Below, piece by piece: positions 6,351 through 15,229 of a stretch of 64,000 nucleotides of DNA; position 1 is the first letter of the stretch; the number at the start of each line of letters is the position of its first letter. The position numbers and the translations under genes were made by a program. The notes under the pieces were generated by a model. The model saw nothing but the letters and a program-made list of their open reading frames with translations, did no database searches and was not told the origin of the DNA. This DNA comes from JANWVO01 sp964458495 (lineage in GTDB: Bacteria; Acidobacteriota; Terriglobia; Bryobacterales; Bryobacteraceae): contig CAYWJB010000005.1 in NCBI GenBank assembly GCA_964458495.1, positions 186,001 to 250,000 of the forward strand, in the 5' to 3' direction.

Positions 6351-8294
6351 TCAGTTCCCGTCGGGCGCCGCCATCGGTCGGCGGCTCCGGGCGTCGCGAG
6401 CCTCCTCGATGGTGACCCCGTATTTCTCCAGAATCTGGGCCGTTTGCAGATCCAGCTGGACGCGCGCGCGGCTGTAGGCGGCCAGTGCGGCGACCTCGCC
6501 TGCCTGCGCCTGGGCGAGGTCGCGTTGCGTCTGCACAACCTGGAAGGCGGTCGAGGCGCCAAGCGCGTATTTCTTGTTCTCTGCATCCAGGGTCTGTTCC
6601 TGGAGGCGGCGCTCCTTGACGGCGGACTCATACCGCGCCCGCGCCTGGATGACGGCGACGAGCGCGTTCTGCACATTGACGCGAATGTCGTTCAGAAGGC
6701 GCTGCCGGGTGAGTTCGGCCTGGCGCAGGGTAACCTGATCGCGGATGTAATCGGCCTGGGCGGTGCGGTTGCGGATCGGGATGCTCAGGTTGAAGCCGAC
6801 GGAATAGTCGGGGAAGTTGCGGCGGAAGAGCTGGGACAGGGCGGTGGCGTAGCCGCCAACGAAGAACGGGTCGGGCATCAGGGGGCTGCCCGGGGGCAGC
6901 AGCGCGTTGCGGCTGCCGGCAAGGGCGTTGTTCTGGAGCGTGGCGGTGATGTCGAGCGAGGGCAGAAGCTGGCTGCGGGAACCGGCGATCTGGATGCGGT
7001 TGTTCTCCAGAGCGATCCGGTTCTGCTCGACGTCGGGGCGCGAGCGCGCGGCGAGGTCGATGAGTTCCTGGAGGCGGTCGAGACGTTCGGGCTCGGGCTC
7101 GGAAAGGCGGTCAGTCGGAACGATGCGCGCGTCGGCGATAACGGGGCTGGCTACGCCGGTGCGGCTGAGAGCGTTCTTCAGGATGGTCTCCTGCTGGAGC
7201 AGGGCGGTTTCGGCATTGGTCAGGTCCTGTTCCGCCTGGGCGACGCGCGCCTCGGCGCGGACGATCTCGATCGGGGCGAGGGTGCCGATGGAGACCTGCT
7301 TGCGGTTGTCCTCATAGAACTTCCGGGCGACCTCGAGCGCTTTGCGGCGCACCTTCACATCCTCGTTCAGGCTCACCAGGTCCCAGTAGAGATTGACGAC
7401 GCCGGCGACGGTGACCATGACCTGCTGTTTGAAGGTGAGGTCGCTGACGCGCAGGTTGTTCTTCGCCACGCGGATGTTGCGGTTGTTGACGGCGAAGCCG
7501 AACCCCTGGAGCAGGCGCTGCGTGATCTGGAGCTGCGCGCTGGGGTTCCAGCCGGGGTTGATGACCGAGTTGCGGTTGTTGGACTCGAAGAAGCTGTTGT
7601 TCCAGGCGAAGGTGAGGCTGGTACCGGAGAGGAAGTTTTGCTGGTAGCCGAAATTGAACTGGCGGGTGTCGAAGACGAGGGCGGTGGTGCCGGTGGTGAC
7701 GGTGTTGGATTGCGGCGAGGAGCGGTGGCCGAGGTTGGCGCTGGAGAAGAAGAAGGGGTCGAGGGTAGGGACGGCAACGCCGGTTTGCGTGATGACGGCG
7801 CCGCCGACGCCGCCCGAGTCGCCGCCTGCGAGGGCAGCCTGCGCCCCGGTGATGCCCGCGCCGCCGGTGGCGCCGCCGGTGACCTGGGCCTGCACGCTTT
7901 GGGCGGTGGCGCGAACCGTGGTGGGGACGCCGCGCAGCAGGCCGCCTGCGCGGGCGCGCAGCAGGTCGGCCTGCGCGATCATCGGCGTGTAGCGGGAGAG
8001 TTCGAGGTCGAGGTTATTCTCGAGCGCGACGGCGATGGCGTCGGCGAGGCTCAGGTAGAGCGTGCCGGCGCGGAGGAGCGATTCCAGGCGGCCGGAGTTC
8101 TCCAGGCGTACAGGCGGCACCTCGGGGCGCTGGTAAGGCCGGAACAGCCCCCAGCCGCGGGCCTGCGGGAGTTCGAACCGGCCGCTCTGCGGAGGCGGCA
8201 ATTCCGCGCCCGGGGAGGGCGGGACGGCAAGGATCCAGCAGAGAAGAGCGGCCACGGCAGGCCGGATCAATTCCTTCGTGTTCTGTTTTTGCAT
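6351..8294 (-). CDS. TolC-family outer-membrane efflux protein
   Basis: 647 residues from ATG 8294; signal sequence up to SPGAELPPP. Two TolC-type repeats are visible: the first around LSLADAIAVALENNLDLEL with VMVTVAGVVNLYWDLVS, the second around LIDLAARSRPDVEQN with LNDIRVNVQNALVAV and the closing AYSRARVQLDLQTAQ. These form the trimeric barrel and periplasmic tunnel of efflux or type I export systems. Residues ~139-175 hold an unusual Gly/Ala/Thr-rich insert. It is longer than E. coli TolC (about 470 mature residues). No inner-membrane pump or adaptor gene is adjacent. A TTG further upstream (8342) is possible but less likely. Confidence 0.9.
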   Translation of the reverse strand: MQKQNTKELIRPAVAALLCWILAVPPSPGAELPPPQSGRFELPQARGWGLFRPYQRPEVPPVRLENSGRLESLLRAGTLYLSLADAIAVALENNLDLELSRYTPMIAQADLLRARAGGLLRGVPTTVRATAQSVQAQVTGGATGGAGITGAQAALAGGDSGGVGGAVITQTGVAVPTLDPFFFSSANLGHRSSPQSNTVTTGTTALVFDTRQFNFGYQQNFLSGTSLTFAWNNSFFESNNRNSVINPGWNPSAQLQITQRLLQGFGFAVNNRNIRVAKNNLRVSDLTFKQQVMVTVAGVVNLYWDLVSLNEDVKVRRKALEVARKFYEDNRKQVSIGTLAPIEIVRAEARVAQAEQDLTNAETALLQQETILKNALSRTGVASPVIADARIVPTDRLSEPEPERLDRLQELIDLAARSRPDVEQNRIALENNRIQIAGSRSQLLPSLDITATLQNNALAGSRNALLPPGSPLMPDPFFVGGYATALSQLFRRNFPDYSVGFNLSIPIRNRTAQADYIRDQVTLRQAELTRQRLLNDIRVNVQNALVAVIQARARYESAVKERRLQEQTLDAENKKYALGASTAFQVVQTQRDLAQAQAGEVAALAAYSRARVQLDLQTAQILEKYGVTIEEARDARSRRPMAAPDGN

Positions 8295-8795
8295 GTCGGG
8301 GACTCGGCGAAAAGGGTTCCAACAGGAAGAAGCGCGGCTCAATGGGGGGAAGTTACCCGCGGAAACTTCATCCTACCGCAAGCGGCGGCGGGGCTCCGGT
8401 ATTCCAGACCAGGCCTTGCAGAAACCGGCAGGCATTGCAGAGGCTCCCTGACGGGACAGCGCACTTCGGCGCCCGGCCTGATGCCAGGCGAGCTTCGCCA
8501 GGGCTCTGCGGGCGGAACGAGTTCGCCATGCATCCGGGCGTGAGAGCGCGCGCGGCGCAACTGCAGGAGCAGGCGCGGGGACTGCCGGGCGCCGGCAGCG
8601 GCGATGGCCAATACGTTGTGATGGATGGCGGCGCGCGGCGGGTTCGGGTTGCGAGCCGCCGCTGCGGGGGTTCGGGGCCGGGGAGACGGCAAAAGCGGGG
8701 TGTTGCGTCCGGGTGGGCCCGATCCGCGTTATCATTGCCATCCAGCAACCGCCGCCAATGGCCGATAAGTTTGCCAGGTGCCCTTGCGCACGCAC
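8295..8795. other. 500-bp divergent intergenic region
   Basis: Lies between the divergent TolC and histidine kinase genes. Open frames here have no recognisable protein and no start signals. A 7-bp hairpin CTGCCGG-GCG-CCGGCAG is at 8582-8598, and a weak -10-like TATCAT at 8730-8735 points toward the kinase. No riboswitch or tRNA seen. Confidence 0.5.
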
Positions 8796-11105
8796 ATGAC
8801 AGGGAAGCAGCCATCTGACCCGGATGCCGGCCGGCCGGGGGGCCGCCGGCTGAGCCCCGCCGTGGCGCGGGCAGCGGTGCGCCGCCTGCGCGTGGCGGCG
8901 CCGGTGGTGCTGGGCACGGCGGCGGGGCTGGCGCTGGGCTGGCTGCTGTTTCTTCTGATGATCGAGCGCGAAGAGGCGCAGATTTTCCAGGAGCACCAGC
9001 GCACGGCCCAGGCGCAGATCGCGGCCATCACGGCCGAGGTCGAGTCGAGCCTGCACACGCTGCGTGCGTTACAGGGGTTGATCCAGTACGATCCGCGGCT
9101 CGATGGGCCGGCCTTCCGGGCGTTTTACGAGGTGATGCTGATGCGCAGGCGGGCCCGAAGCGGGGTGCGCCTGGTGGAGTGGCTGCGGCAGGTGCCGGCA
9201 AGGGAACTGGCCGCCTACGAAAGGGAGATGCGCGCGCGGCTGGGTGATGACGGCTTCCGTGTCTGGCAGCCCGACGCGCGCGGCGGCCGGCGCCGGGCGA
9301 CGGGGCGCCCCTGGTATCACGTGGTGGAGATGATCGAACCCTTCGAAGAACACGGGCATGTCAGGGGGCTCGATTCGGGCCATTCCGAGCAGACGCAGCG
9401 CGCCATCTGGCGGGCTCGCCGGACGCTGGATCTGGCGGCGACTGCCGGGTTCAAACTGGCCCAGGATCCGGCGGGGCCGGTCAGCGTGCTGGTGTATGCT
9501 CCCGTCTGTCCGGCGCCGCAGACGAGACCGGGCGGGGTCAGGTGCGATGAGCCGGGCGGGTTGGCGGCGGTGGGCATCAGCGGGCAGGCCTTGCTGGAAT
9601 TGGCGCGGATTCCGGCTGCGCGGACCGAATTCACGGTGGAGATTTACGATGAAGGCACTGCGGGAGACGATCCGGTGCTGCTGGCGGCGCGCCGGGGAAC
9701 GGTGGACGCGGGCCGCGTTTGGAAGGTGGTGGAGGCGCCGCCGGTGACCGCCGAGATCCGGTTGGCCGACAGGAAATGGCGCGTGGTCTGTTCCGGGACG
9801 TATCCGCTGCCGTGGTCGCGGACGTGGCCGGCGTGGCTGCTGCTGGCCACGTGCGTGCTGATCACGGCCGCCGTGCAGATGCTGATCGTCAGCCTCCAGC
9901 GCCAGAACGTGCGCGTGAAGCAGGAGGTGTTGCTGAGGACGCGCCAGCTGCGGCGGGCGATCCGGCTGGCGCGCGCCGGATCGGAGGCCAAGAGCCAGTT
10001 TCTGGCCAAGATCAGCCACGAGATCCGCACGCCGCTGAACGGCATCATCGGCATGACACACCTGCTGCTGGACAGCGGGCTGAACGCGGAGCAACGGGAG
10101 TCGGTCCAGGTCATTCTGGGGGCCGGCCGTCACCTGCTGGCCGTGCTGAACGACACGCTGGACCTGTCCAAGATCGAGGCGGGAAAGCTGATGCTGCAAA
10201 AGGAGCCGTTCGAGCTGGCGGGGCTCCTGCGGGAGTGCGAGCAGATCTTCCGTCCGGCCGCAGAACAAAAGGGTTTGCGGCTGACGGTGGAGGCGGAGAA
10301 CGGACTGCCAGCCTGGGCGATGGGCGATGTGACCCGGCTGCGGCAGATCATCTGGAACCTGTTGAGCAACGCGGTGAAATTCACCGGAGAAGGGGAAGTG
10401 GCGCTTTCTGTGCGGCGCGGGAGCGCGCCGCCGCAGCTCCGGTTTGAAGTCCGGGACACGGGATCAGGCATTCATGCAGAGGACCTGAAGCGGCTCTTCG
10501 AACCCTACTTTCAGTCCAGCCGTCCCGGGCGCAGCGCCGAAGGCACGGGCTTGGGCCTGGCCATCAGCCGGAAGCTTGTCGAGATCATGGAAGGCGAGAT
10601 GGGCTGCGAGAGCCGCGCCGGCGAGGGCAGCGTGTTCTGGTTCGAGCTCCCGCTGCCCGAGTGCGAGCCGCCGCCGGCGCAAAGGGCTGCGCGGATGCCG
10701 GCCGGAGGAGTTCCAGCGCCGCTTTCGGCGCTCGTCGCGGAAGACAACCCGGTGAACCAAAAGGTGCTCACCATGCTGCTGGAACGGCTGGGCTGCCGTG
10801 TGACGGTGGCGGCGGACGGAGAGGAGGCCGTGGAGGCGGCCGGGCGCGGCCCCTTCGACGTGATCTTCATGGATTGCCAGATGCCGCGTGTGGACGGCTA
10901 TGAAGCGGCGCGGCGCATCCGCCAACTGGGCGGCGGCCTGGAGCGGATCCCTATCGTGGCGCTGACGGCTCATGCGATGGATAGCGACCGGAAGCGCTGC
11001 CTGGAGGCCGGAATGAGCGACTACGTCACCAAGCCGGTAAGCCTGGAGGCGCTGCGCGCCGCGCTGGAGCGGGCGGTCGAGCCAGGCGTGCGGCGGGACG
11101 GCTGA
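8796..11105 (+). CDS. Hybrid sensor histidine kinase: CHASE - HisKA - HATPase - REC
   Basis: 769 residues from ATG 8796 (a GTG at 8778 would add six). Order: first membrane helix ~34-55, extracytoplasmic CHASE-type sensor ~80-330 (GVRLVEWLRQVP, RPWYHVVEMIEP), second helix ~345-366, a short coiled linker, HisKA with phospho-acceptor His 408 in KISHEIRTPLNG, HATPase with N-box WNLLSNAVKF, G1 DTGSGI and G2 GTGLGLAIS, then a receiver domain with phospho-acceptor Asp 693 in DVIFMDCQMPR and the TKP lysine near the end. CHASE domains bind small ligands such as cytokinins or adenine-like molecules; the ligand is unknown. No output regulator gene adjoins it, so the phosphorelay must continue elsewhere. 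It is followed 50 nt later by pyrE. Confidence 0.93.
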   Translation: MTGKQPSDPDAGRPGGRRLSPAVARAAVRRLRVAAPVVLGTAAGLALGWLLFLLMIEREEAQIFQEHQRTAQAQIAAITAEVESSLHTLRALQGLIQYDPRLDGPAFRAFYEVMLMRRRARSGVRLVEWLRQVPARELAAYEREMRARLGDDGFRVWQPDARGGRRRATGRPWYHVVEMIEPFEEHGHVRGLDSGHSEQTQRAIWRARRTLDLAATAGFKLAQDPAGPVSVLVYAPVCPAPQTRPGGVRCDEPGGLAAVGISGQALLELARIPAARTEFTVEIYDEGTAGDDPVLLAARRGTVDAGRVWKVVEAPPVTAEIRLADRKWRVVCSGTYPLPWSRTWPAWLLLATCVLITAAVQMLIVSLQRQNVRVKQEVLLRTRQLRRAIRLARAGSEAKSQFLAKISHEIRTPLNGIIGMTHLLLDSGLNAEQRESVQVILGAGRHLLAVLNDTLDLSKIEAGKLMLQKEPFELAGLLRECEQIFRPAAEQKGLRLTVEAENGLPAWAMGDVTRLRQIIWNLLSNAVKFTGEGEVALSVRRGSAPPQLRFEVRDTGSGIHAEDLKRLFEPYFQSSRPGRSAEGTGLGLAISRKLVEIMEGEMGCESRAGEGSVFWFELPLPECEPPPAQRAARMPAGGVPAPLSALVAEDNPVNQKVLTMLLERLGCRVTVAADGEEAVEAAGRGPFDVIFMDCQMPRVDGYEAARRIRQLGGGLERIPIVALTAHAMDSDRKRCLEAGMSDYVTKPVSLEALRAALERAVEPGVRRDG

Positions 11106-11137
11106 GCAGCGGCGACGGCGGCGGGCGCGCCATCTGT

Positions 11138-11143
11138 TACACT
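11138..11143 (+). promoter_or_regulatory. Possible -10 box of the pyrE operon
   Basis: TACACT 12 nt upstream of ATG 11156, in the short gap after the histidine kinase. It suggests that pyrE-truA has its own promoter. Confidence 0.35.
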
Positions 11144-11155
11144 CAACGCGAAGCG

Positions 11156-11737
11156 ATGATGCCGGTTCCGGAAGGGGAAGTTCTCGATCTGTTCCGCCGC
11201 ACGGGCGCGTTTCTTGAGGGCCATTTTCAGCTCTCCAGCGGGCTGCATTCGCCCAAATATTTGCAGTGCGCGCTGGTGTTGCAACACCCCCAACACGCCG
11301 AGCGGCTGGGGCGCGCTCTGGCTGAACGGCTTGCGGCCTCGGCGGAGTTGGTGGTGAGCCCGGCCATGGGCGGCCTGATCATCGGCCATGAGGTGGCGCG
11401 CGCGTTAGGCGTGCGGCACATTTTCGCCGAGCGGGACGCGGCGCGGCGGATGACGCTGCGGCGCGGCTTCCAGGTGCGCAGGGGCGAGCGGGCGGTGATC
11501 GTGGAAGACGTCATCACGACGGGGGGCAGTTCGCTGGAGGTGGCGGACCTGGTGCGCGGCCTGGGGGCGGAGGTCGTGGGGGCGGCGTCGATTATCGACC
11601 GCAGCGGTGGGGCGGCGGACCTCGGCGTTCCGCGCGTGGCGCTGGCGACGCTCGAGGTGGAGACGTGGTGGCCGGAAGAGTGTCCGATGTGCGGGCGGGG
11701 GCTGCCGCTCGACAAGCCCGGCTCGCGCGCGCTGTGA
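11156..11737 (+). CDS. pyrE: Orotate phosphoribosyltransferase
   Basis: 193 residues. Adds ribose-5-phosphate from PRPP to orotate, the fifth step of pyrimidine synthesis. The PRPP loop is VIVEDVITTGGSS; the substrate region is HFQLSSGLHSPKYLQ; VVSPAMGGLIIGHEVA is the conserved loop before it. Two adjacent ATGs (11156, 11159) are possible starts. The C-terminus holds CPMCGRGLPL, a CxxC pair seen in the PyrE branch with a short Cys-bearing tail. truA begins 6 nt after the stop. No other pyr genes are adjacent. Confidence 0.93.
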   Translation: MMPVPEGEVLDLFRRTGAFLEGHFQLSSGLHSPKYLQCALVLQHPQHAERLGRALAERLAASAELVVSPAMGGLIIGHEVARALGVRHIFAERDAARRMTLRRGFQVRRGERAVIVEDVITTGGSSLEVADLVRGLGAEVVGAASIIDRSGGAADLGVPRVALATLEVETWWPEECPMCGRGLPLDKPGSRAL

Positions 11738-11743
11738 TGAGCC

Positions 11744-12493
11744 ATGCGGCGGATCCGGATCGTCGTCGCCTATGACGGCACCGAGTTTCACGGCTGGCAG
11801 GTGCAGCCGGGGCTGCCCACGGTGCAGGGCTGGCTGGAAAAGGTGGCGGGCGAGATCGAGGGTGCGCCGGTGAAGGTGCATGGCAGCGGGCGCACGGACG
11901 CGGGCGTACATGCGCTGGGGCAGGTGGCGGCTTTCTCGATCCGCAATCCGATTCCGTGCGCGAACCTGCGCAAGGCGATGAACCGCCTGCTGCCGCGCGC
12001 CATCCGTGTGCTGGTGGCGGAGGAGACGCGCGAGGACTTCCATCCGCGCTACGAGGCGGTGAGCAAGACCTACGAGTACCGCATCTGGAGGGACGAGGTC
12101 TGCCCCCCGCACCGGCGCCTGTATTTGTGCCACTTTCCGTATCCGCTGGATGAGAAGCGGATGATGGAGCTTGCGCCGTTGTACGAGGGGGAACACGATT
12201 TCTCAGCCTTCGCGGCGGCCGACGAGCGGGACGCATTGGGCGGGAGCAAGGTGCGGCGGATTTTCGAGTCGCGCCTGTGGCGGGAAGGCGCGGAGCTGGT
12301 GTTCCGGGTGCGGGGATCGGGATTCCTGAAACACATGGTGCGGATGATGGCCGGGGCGCTGGTGGAGGCGGGCAAGGGCAATCTCGGGCGCGAGGATCTG
12401 GAGGCGCGGCTCCGGCCGGGGTTCGCGGGCAAAGCGGGGCCGGCGATGCCGGCCTCGGGGTTGTTTCTGATGAGCGTGGAGTACATGTCATGA
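11744..12493 (+). CDS. truA: tRNA pseudouridine synthase A
   Basis: 249 residues. Isomerises uridines 38-40 in the anticodon stem-loop of tRNAs. The catalytic Asp lies in GSGRTDAGVHALGQVA; other family motifs are AYDGTEFHGWQ, DFHPRYEAVSKTYEYR and SGFLKHMVRMMAGAL. Length is typical. It is 6 nt behind pyrE, and its TGA overlaps the ATG of the nucleoside hydrolase (ATGA). Confidence 0.96.
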   Translation: MRRIRIVVAYDGTEFHGWQVQPGLPTVQGWLEKVAGEIEGAPVKVHGSGRTDAGVHALGQVAAFSIRNPIPCANLRKAMNRLLPRAIRVLVAEETREDFHPRYEAVSKTYEYRIWRDEVCPPHRRLYLCHFPYPLDEKRMMELAPLYEGEHDFSAFAAADERDALGGSKVRRIFESRLWREGAELVFRVRGSGFLKHMVRMMAGALVEAGKGNLGREDLEARLRPGFAGKAGPAMPASGLFLMSVEYMS

Positions 12494-13443
12494 GGAAACA
12501 AATCGCACTGGCATTGTTTCTGGCTGCCGCCGCGGCCGCGGCGCCGCCGGCGCCGGTGATCTATGACACCGACATGGGCAACGACATCGACGACGCGCTG
12601 GCGCTGGCCATGCTGCACGCGCTGGAGGCGCGCGGCGAGATCCGGCTGCTGGCGGTGACGGTGACGAAGGACAATCCCTGGGCGGCGCGCTATGTGAGCG
12701 CCGTGAACGGGTTTTATGGACGCGGGAGCCTTCCGGTCGGAATTGTGCGGGATGGGGTGACGAAGGACGAGGGCAAGTACGTGCGCCGGGCGGTGGAGGA
12801 GGGCCGCTGGCCGCATGATACGGAGTTCCCGGAGGCTGTGGATCTGCTTCGCCGCGTGCTGGGCGGGGAGCCGGATGGAAGCGTGCTGGTGATCCAGGTG
12901 GGCTTTTCCACCAACCTGGCCCGCCTGCTGGACGCGCCCGGGGGCAGGGAACTGGCGGCGAGGAAAGTGAAGCTGCTGTCGCTCATGGCGGGCGACTTCG
13001 CGGGCGGGGGGCCGGAATACAACGTGAAGGAAGACATCGCCTCGGCGCGGAAGCTGGCGGCGGAGTGGCCGGGGGAAATGGTGTGGAGCGGCTTCGAGGT
13101 CGGTAAGGCGATCAAGTTCCCCGCGAAGTCGATCGAGGGGGATTTCGCGTGGGCGTCGCGGCACCCGGTCGTCGACGGCTACAAGCGCTACATGCCGTTC
13201 CCCTATGACCGCGAGACGTGGGACCTGACCTCGGTGCTGTTTGCCGTGCGCCCGCAGGCCGGCTATTTCACGCTGTCGGAGCCGGGACGGGTGGAGGTGG
13301 ACGCGAAGGGGATGACGCGGTTTGTGCCGGCGCCGGGCGGGCGTCACCGCCATTTGCAGGCGGATCAGGTGCAACGGGCGCGGGCGCTGGAGGCGATGAT
13401 CTGGCTGGCGTCGCAACCGGTGCGCGGCGGCGTGCGACACTAG
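12490..13443 (+). CDS. Secreted inosine/uridine-preferring nucleoside hydrolase family protein
   Basis: 317 residues with a short signal peptide (IALALFLAAAAAAA). The diagnostic calcium-binding Asp cluster is DTDMGNDIDDALAL at the mature N-terminus; further family features are SLMAGDFA and VWSGFEVG. Members cleave the N-glycosidic bond of ribonucleosides. Export suggests scavenging of external nucleosides, fitting next to pyrimidine and tRNA genes only loosely. Start chosen at 12490 because of the signal peptide and the ATGA overlap with truA; the open frame upstream is shadow. Confidence 0.88.
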   Translation: MRKQIALALFLAAAAAAAPPAPVIYDTDMGNDIDDALALAMLHALEARGEIRLLAVTVTKDNPWAARYVSAVNGFYGRGSLPVGIVRDGVTKDEGKYVRRAVEEGRWPHDTEFPEAVDLLRRVLGGEPDGSVLVIQVGFSTNLARLLDAPGGRELAARKVKLLSLMAGDFAGGGPEYNVKEDIASARKLAAEWPGEMVWSGFEVGKAIKFPAKSIEGDFAWASRHPVVDGYKRYMPFPYDRETWDLTSVLFAVRPQAGYFTLSEPGRVEVDAKGMTRFVPAPGGRHRHLQADQVQRARALEAMIWLASQPVRGGVRH

Positions 13444-13451
13444 AGATTGTC

Positions 13452-13871
13452 ATGAGCGAGAAGCTGACAGCGCCGCTGCCGCCGCTGCCTCCGGTGCGGC
13501 AGTGGCTGCCGCCGCTGTTGATTGCGTGGCTGGTGCCCGGCGGGGGGCATTTCTATCTGAAGCGGCACTACCGGGGAGCGATCTTGTGCGGCTGCACGGT
13601 GATCCTGTTCCTGCTTGGGCTCCTGATGCGCGGCTACCTGTTCGAGCCGATGACGGGGGACGTTCTGACGACGATCATCTACGTGGGCGGGGCCGTCGCC
13701 GACCGGGCGACGGGATTGCTTTACATCCTGGCGCGGATCTTCGGCTACAGCGCGCCGGATGTGGCCGGGCACTCCGTGGATTACGGGACGAAGTTCCTGG
13801 TGATCGCCGGGCTGTTCAATATCCTCGCCATGGTGGACGCCTTCGAGATCGCCACGGAAAGGAAGGACTGA
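13452..13871 (+). CDS. Multi-pass membrane protein of unknown function
   Basis: 139 residues. About three to four membrane segments: LPPLLIAWLVPGGGHFY, GAILCGCTVILFLLGLLM, VLTTIIYVGGAVA, and FLVIAGLFNILAMVDAFEIA. The GGGHFYLKRHYRGA stretch resembles the turn of TM2-type membrane domains. The Pro-rich N-terminus is probably cytoplasmic. Starts 8 nt after the nucleoside hydrolase and is followed 3 nt later by another small membrane protein; all probably belong to one transcript with pyrE and truA. I do not recognise a specific family. Confidence 0.75.
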   Translation: MSEKLTAPLPPLPPVRQWLPPLLIAWLVPGGGHFYLKRHYRGAILCGCTVILFLLGLLMRGYLFEPMTGDVLTTIIYVGGAVADRATGLLYILARIFGYSAPDVAGHSVDYGTKFLVIAGLFNILAMVDAFEIATERKD

Positions 13872-13874
13872 GCG

Positions 13875-14057
13875 ATGAAAGTGACGCTGACGCACTTCGA
13901 AGCGACGCTCATCCTGGCCATATTCATTTCGGCTGTTCTCGCCGTGGTCACAAAGAAGACCGACGCCGAGCGCTTCCGCTACGGGATGCGTTCCCTGGGC
14001 TGGTTCGCGGTGACCGTGTTCGGTTTGGCGTGGCTGATGTATCTCGGGCACCGGTAG
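13875..14057 (+). CDS. Small membrane protein (60 aa)
   Basis: Two hydrophobic segments: LILAIFISAVLAVVT and SLGWFAVTVFGLAWLMYLG, joined by a charged loop (KKTDAERFRYGM). It begins 3 nt after the preceding membrane protein gene, suggesting the two products work together. No named family. The gap to the next gene, 14058-14254, is a convergent region with a short GC palindrome (14240-14253) and nothing else I can support. Confidence 0.65.
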   Translation: MKVTLTHFEATLILAIFISAVLAVVTKKTDAERFRYGMRSLGWFAVTVFGLAWLMYLGHR

Positions 14058-14254
14058 GCACTCCCGAATGATCCGGCGCGATGCCGGACTACGCCGGTCA
14101 TACGCACGCAGACTCGTTCCTGGGTTTCTCGTTGCAGACGCTGTTCCGGGTGAGGCGCGCCGCAATCACGGTCTCGCGATGGCCGCCGCGGAGAGAGGAA
14201 TGCCGGCGCGTGCTTCGACGACCCGGGTTCAGGACGCCGCCGCCCGCGGGCGGG

Positions 14255-15187
14255 CTACTTCTTCACACGCGTGACGGTCTCGCTCACCGTCTCCGGGCGT
14301 CCGAGTTCCTTCGGGCTGTTCAGGCTGGGCCGCTGCACGGAGAAGACCGTGACCACAGTGCCGTCGGCGCTCTGCCGGGACGAGTAAAACTGCCGTTCTC
14401 GCAACTGCGGGGCGGCCCCGGCTTCCATGGCCCGCCCCGGTGCGGCCACTCCGTAGACATCCACCACTGTGCTCTCGGTTCCGTCCGGATTCTTCCGGGT
14501 GACGCTCGAGATCTGGCGGCTGAGGCGGAGCGCCCCGGTGGTGGCGGCCTCGTATTCCTCGATCTGCTGTTGAAGCGTTCCGTCCGATTCACGCGCCCGG
14601 GTCACCTTGCGCCGGGCGGGGACGAAAGCCCCGTTGGCATTGCGCACGTATATGGTCTCGTCGTGCTCGCTCGACTTGTCCGGCTCGCGCACCACCTCCG
14701 TCGCCGTGCGCTTTTCCAGCAGCTCGAAGCCCCCGTTGACCGAGGGCCGTTCCACGCGAGTCTCGCTCACCGTCTGGCTGCCCTGTTTCCGGGCTTCACG
14801 CACCGCCTTTTCCGCAGGGCGGAGACTGCCGTTGATGTCGCCCCGGTAAATGGTGGATACCTCTACCAGCGTTCCGTCCGGCCGCGTGGCGGTTTCCGTC
14901 ACCACTTTCTCAGGAGGGAGGGGAGGGCCGTTCGAATCGAAGCGCCGGACCAAACGCTCCGTCACCACCGTGCCGTCCGGACGCCGGGTCACCCGCTCCT
15001 CGGTCCGCTCCACGGGAACCTGCCGTCCGTTCAGGTTCCGGATGGTTTCCGAGCTCGAGCTTTGATCCCGCGTGGCGACGGACCATTCCGTTCTGCGCCC
15101 GTTTGGGTCAAAGACATAAGTTCGGGACTCCCGTTGCTGCCCCCAAAGGGCAGAGCAGGCGAGCCACACGATGAGTGAGCGCCTCAT
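14255..15187 (-). CDS. Secreted protein made of ~33-residue tandem repeats
   Basis: 310 residues, short signal (MRRSLIVWLACSALWG). From about residue 50 to the end it is a degenerate repeat of about 33 residues: each unit starts at an Asn-Gly (53-54, 86-87, 119-120, 151-152, 185-186, then drifted forms at ~217, ~250, ~289), continues with a Pro/Glu-Lys stretch (PPEKVVTET), and then a turn such as RPDGTVV or RESDGTL followed by an alternating polar/hydrophobic strand. This pattern suggests a beta-rich solenoid or fibre. No catalytic residues, no lipobox and no anchor are evident. I do not recognise the family. Its neighbour on the same strand is also a small secreted protein. Confidence 0.8.
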   Translation of the reverse strand: MRRSLIVWLACSALWGQQRESRTYVFDPNGRRTEWSVATRDQSSSSETIRNLNGRQVPVERTEERVTRRPDGTVVTERLVRRFDSNGPPLPPEKVVTETATRPDGTLVEVSTIYRGDINGSLRPAEKAVREARKQGSQTVSETRVERPSVNGGFELLEKRTATEVVREPDKSSEHDETIYVRNANGAFVPARRKVTRARESDGTLQQQIEEYEAATTGALRLSRQISSVTRKNPDGTESTVVDVYGVAAPGRAMEAGAAPQLRERQFYSSRQSADGTVVTVFSVQRPSLNSPKELGRPETVSETVTRVKK

Positions 15188-15229
15188 GGCCCTACCATCG
15201 GCACTCCTGGCGGGAAAGATTAGCCGCGG

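Noticed and set aside
8295..8795. Small protein genes in the TolC/kinase gap
   Set aside because: The open frames found are low-complexity, overlap each other on both strands and lack start signals.
14058..14254. Intrinsic terminator between the convergent genes
   Set aside because: The CCGCCCGCGGGCGG palindrome (14240-14253) has no loop and no T-run; it is probably just a GC-rich palindrome overlapping the edge of the next gene.
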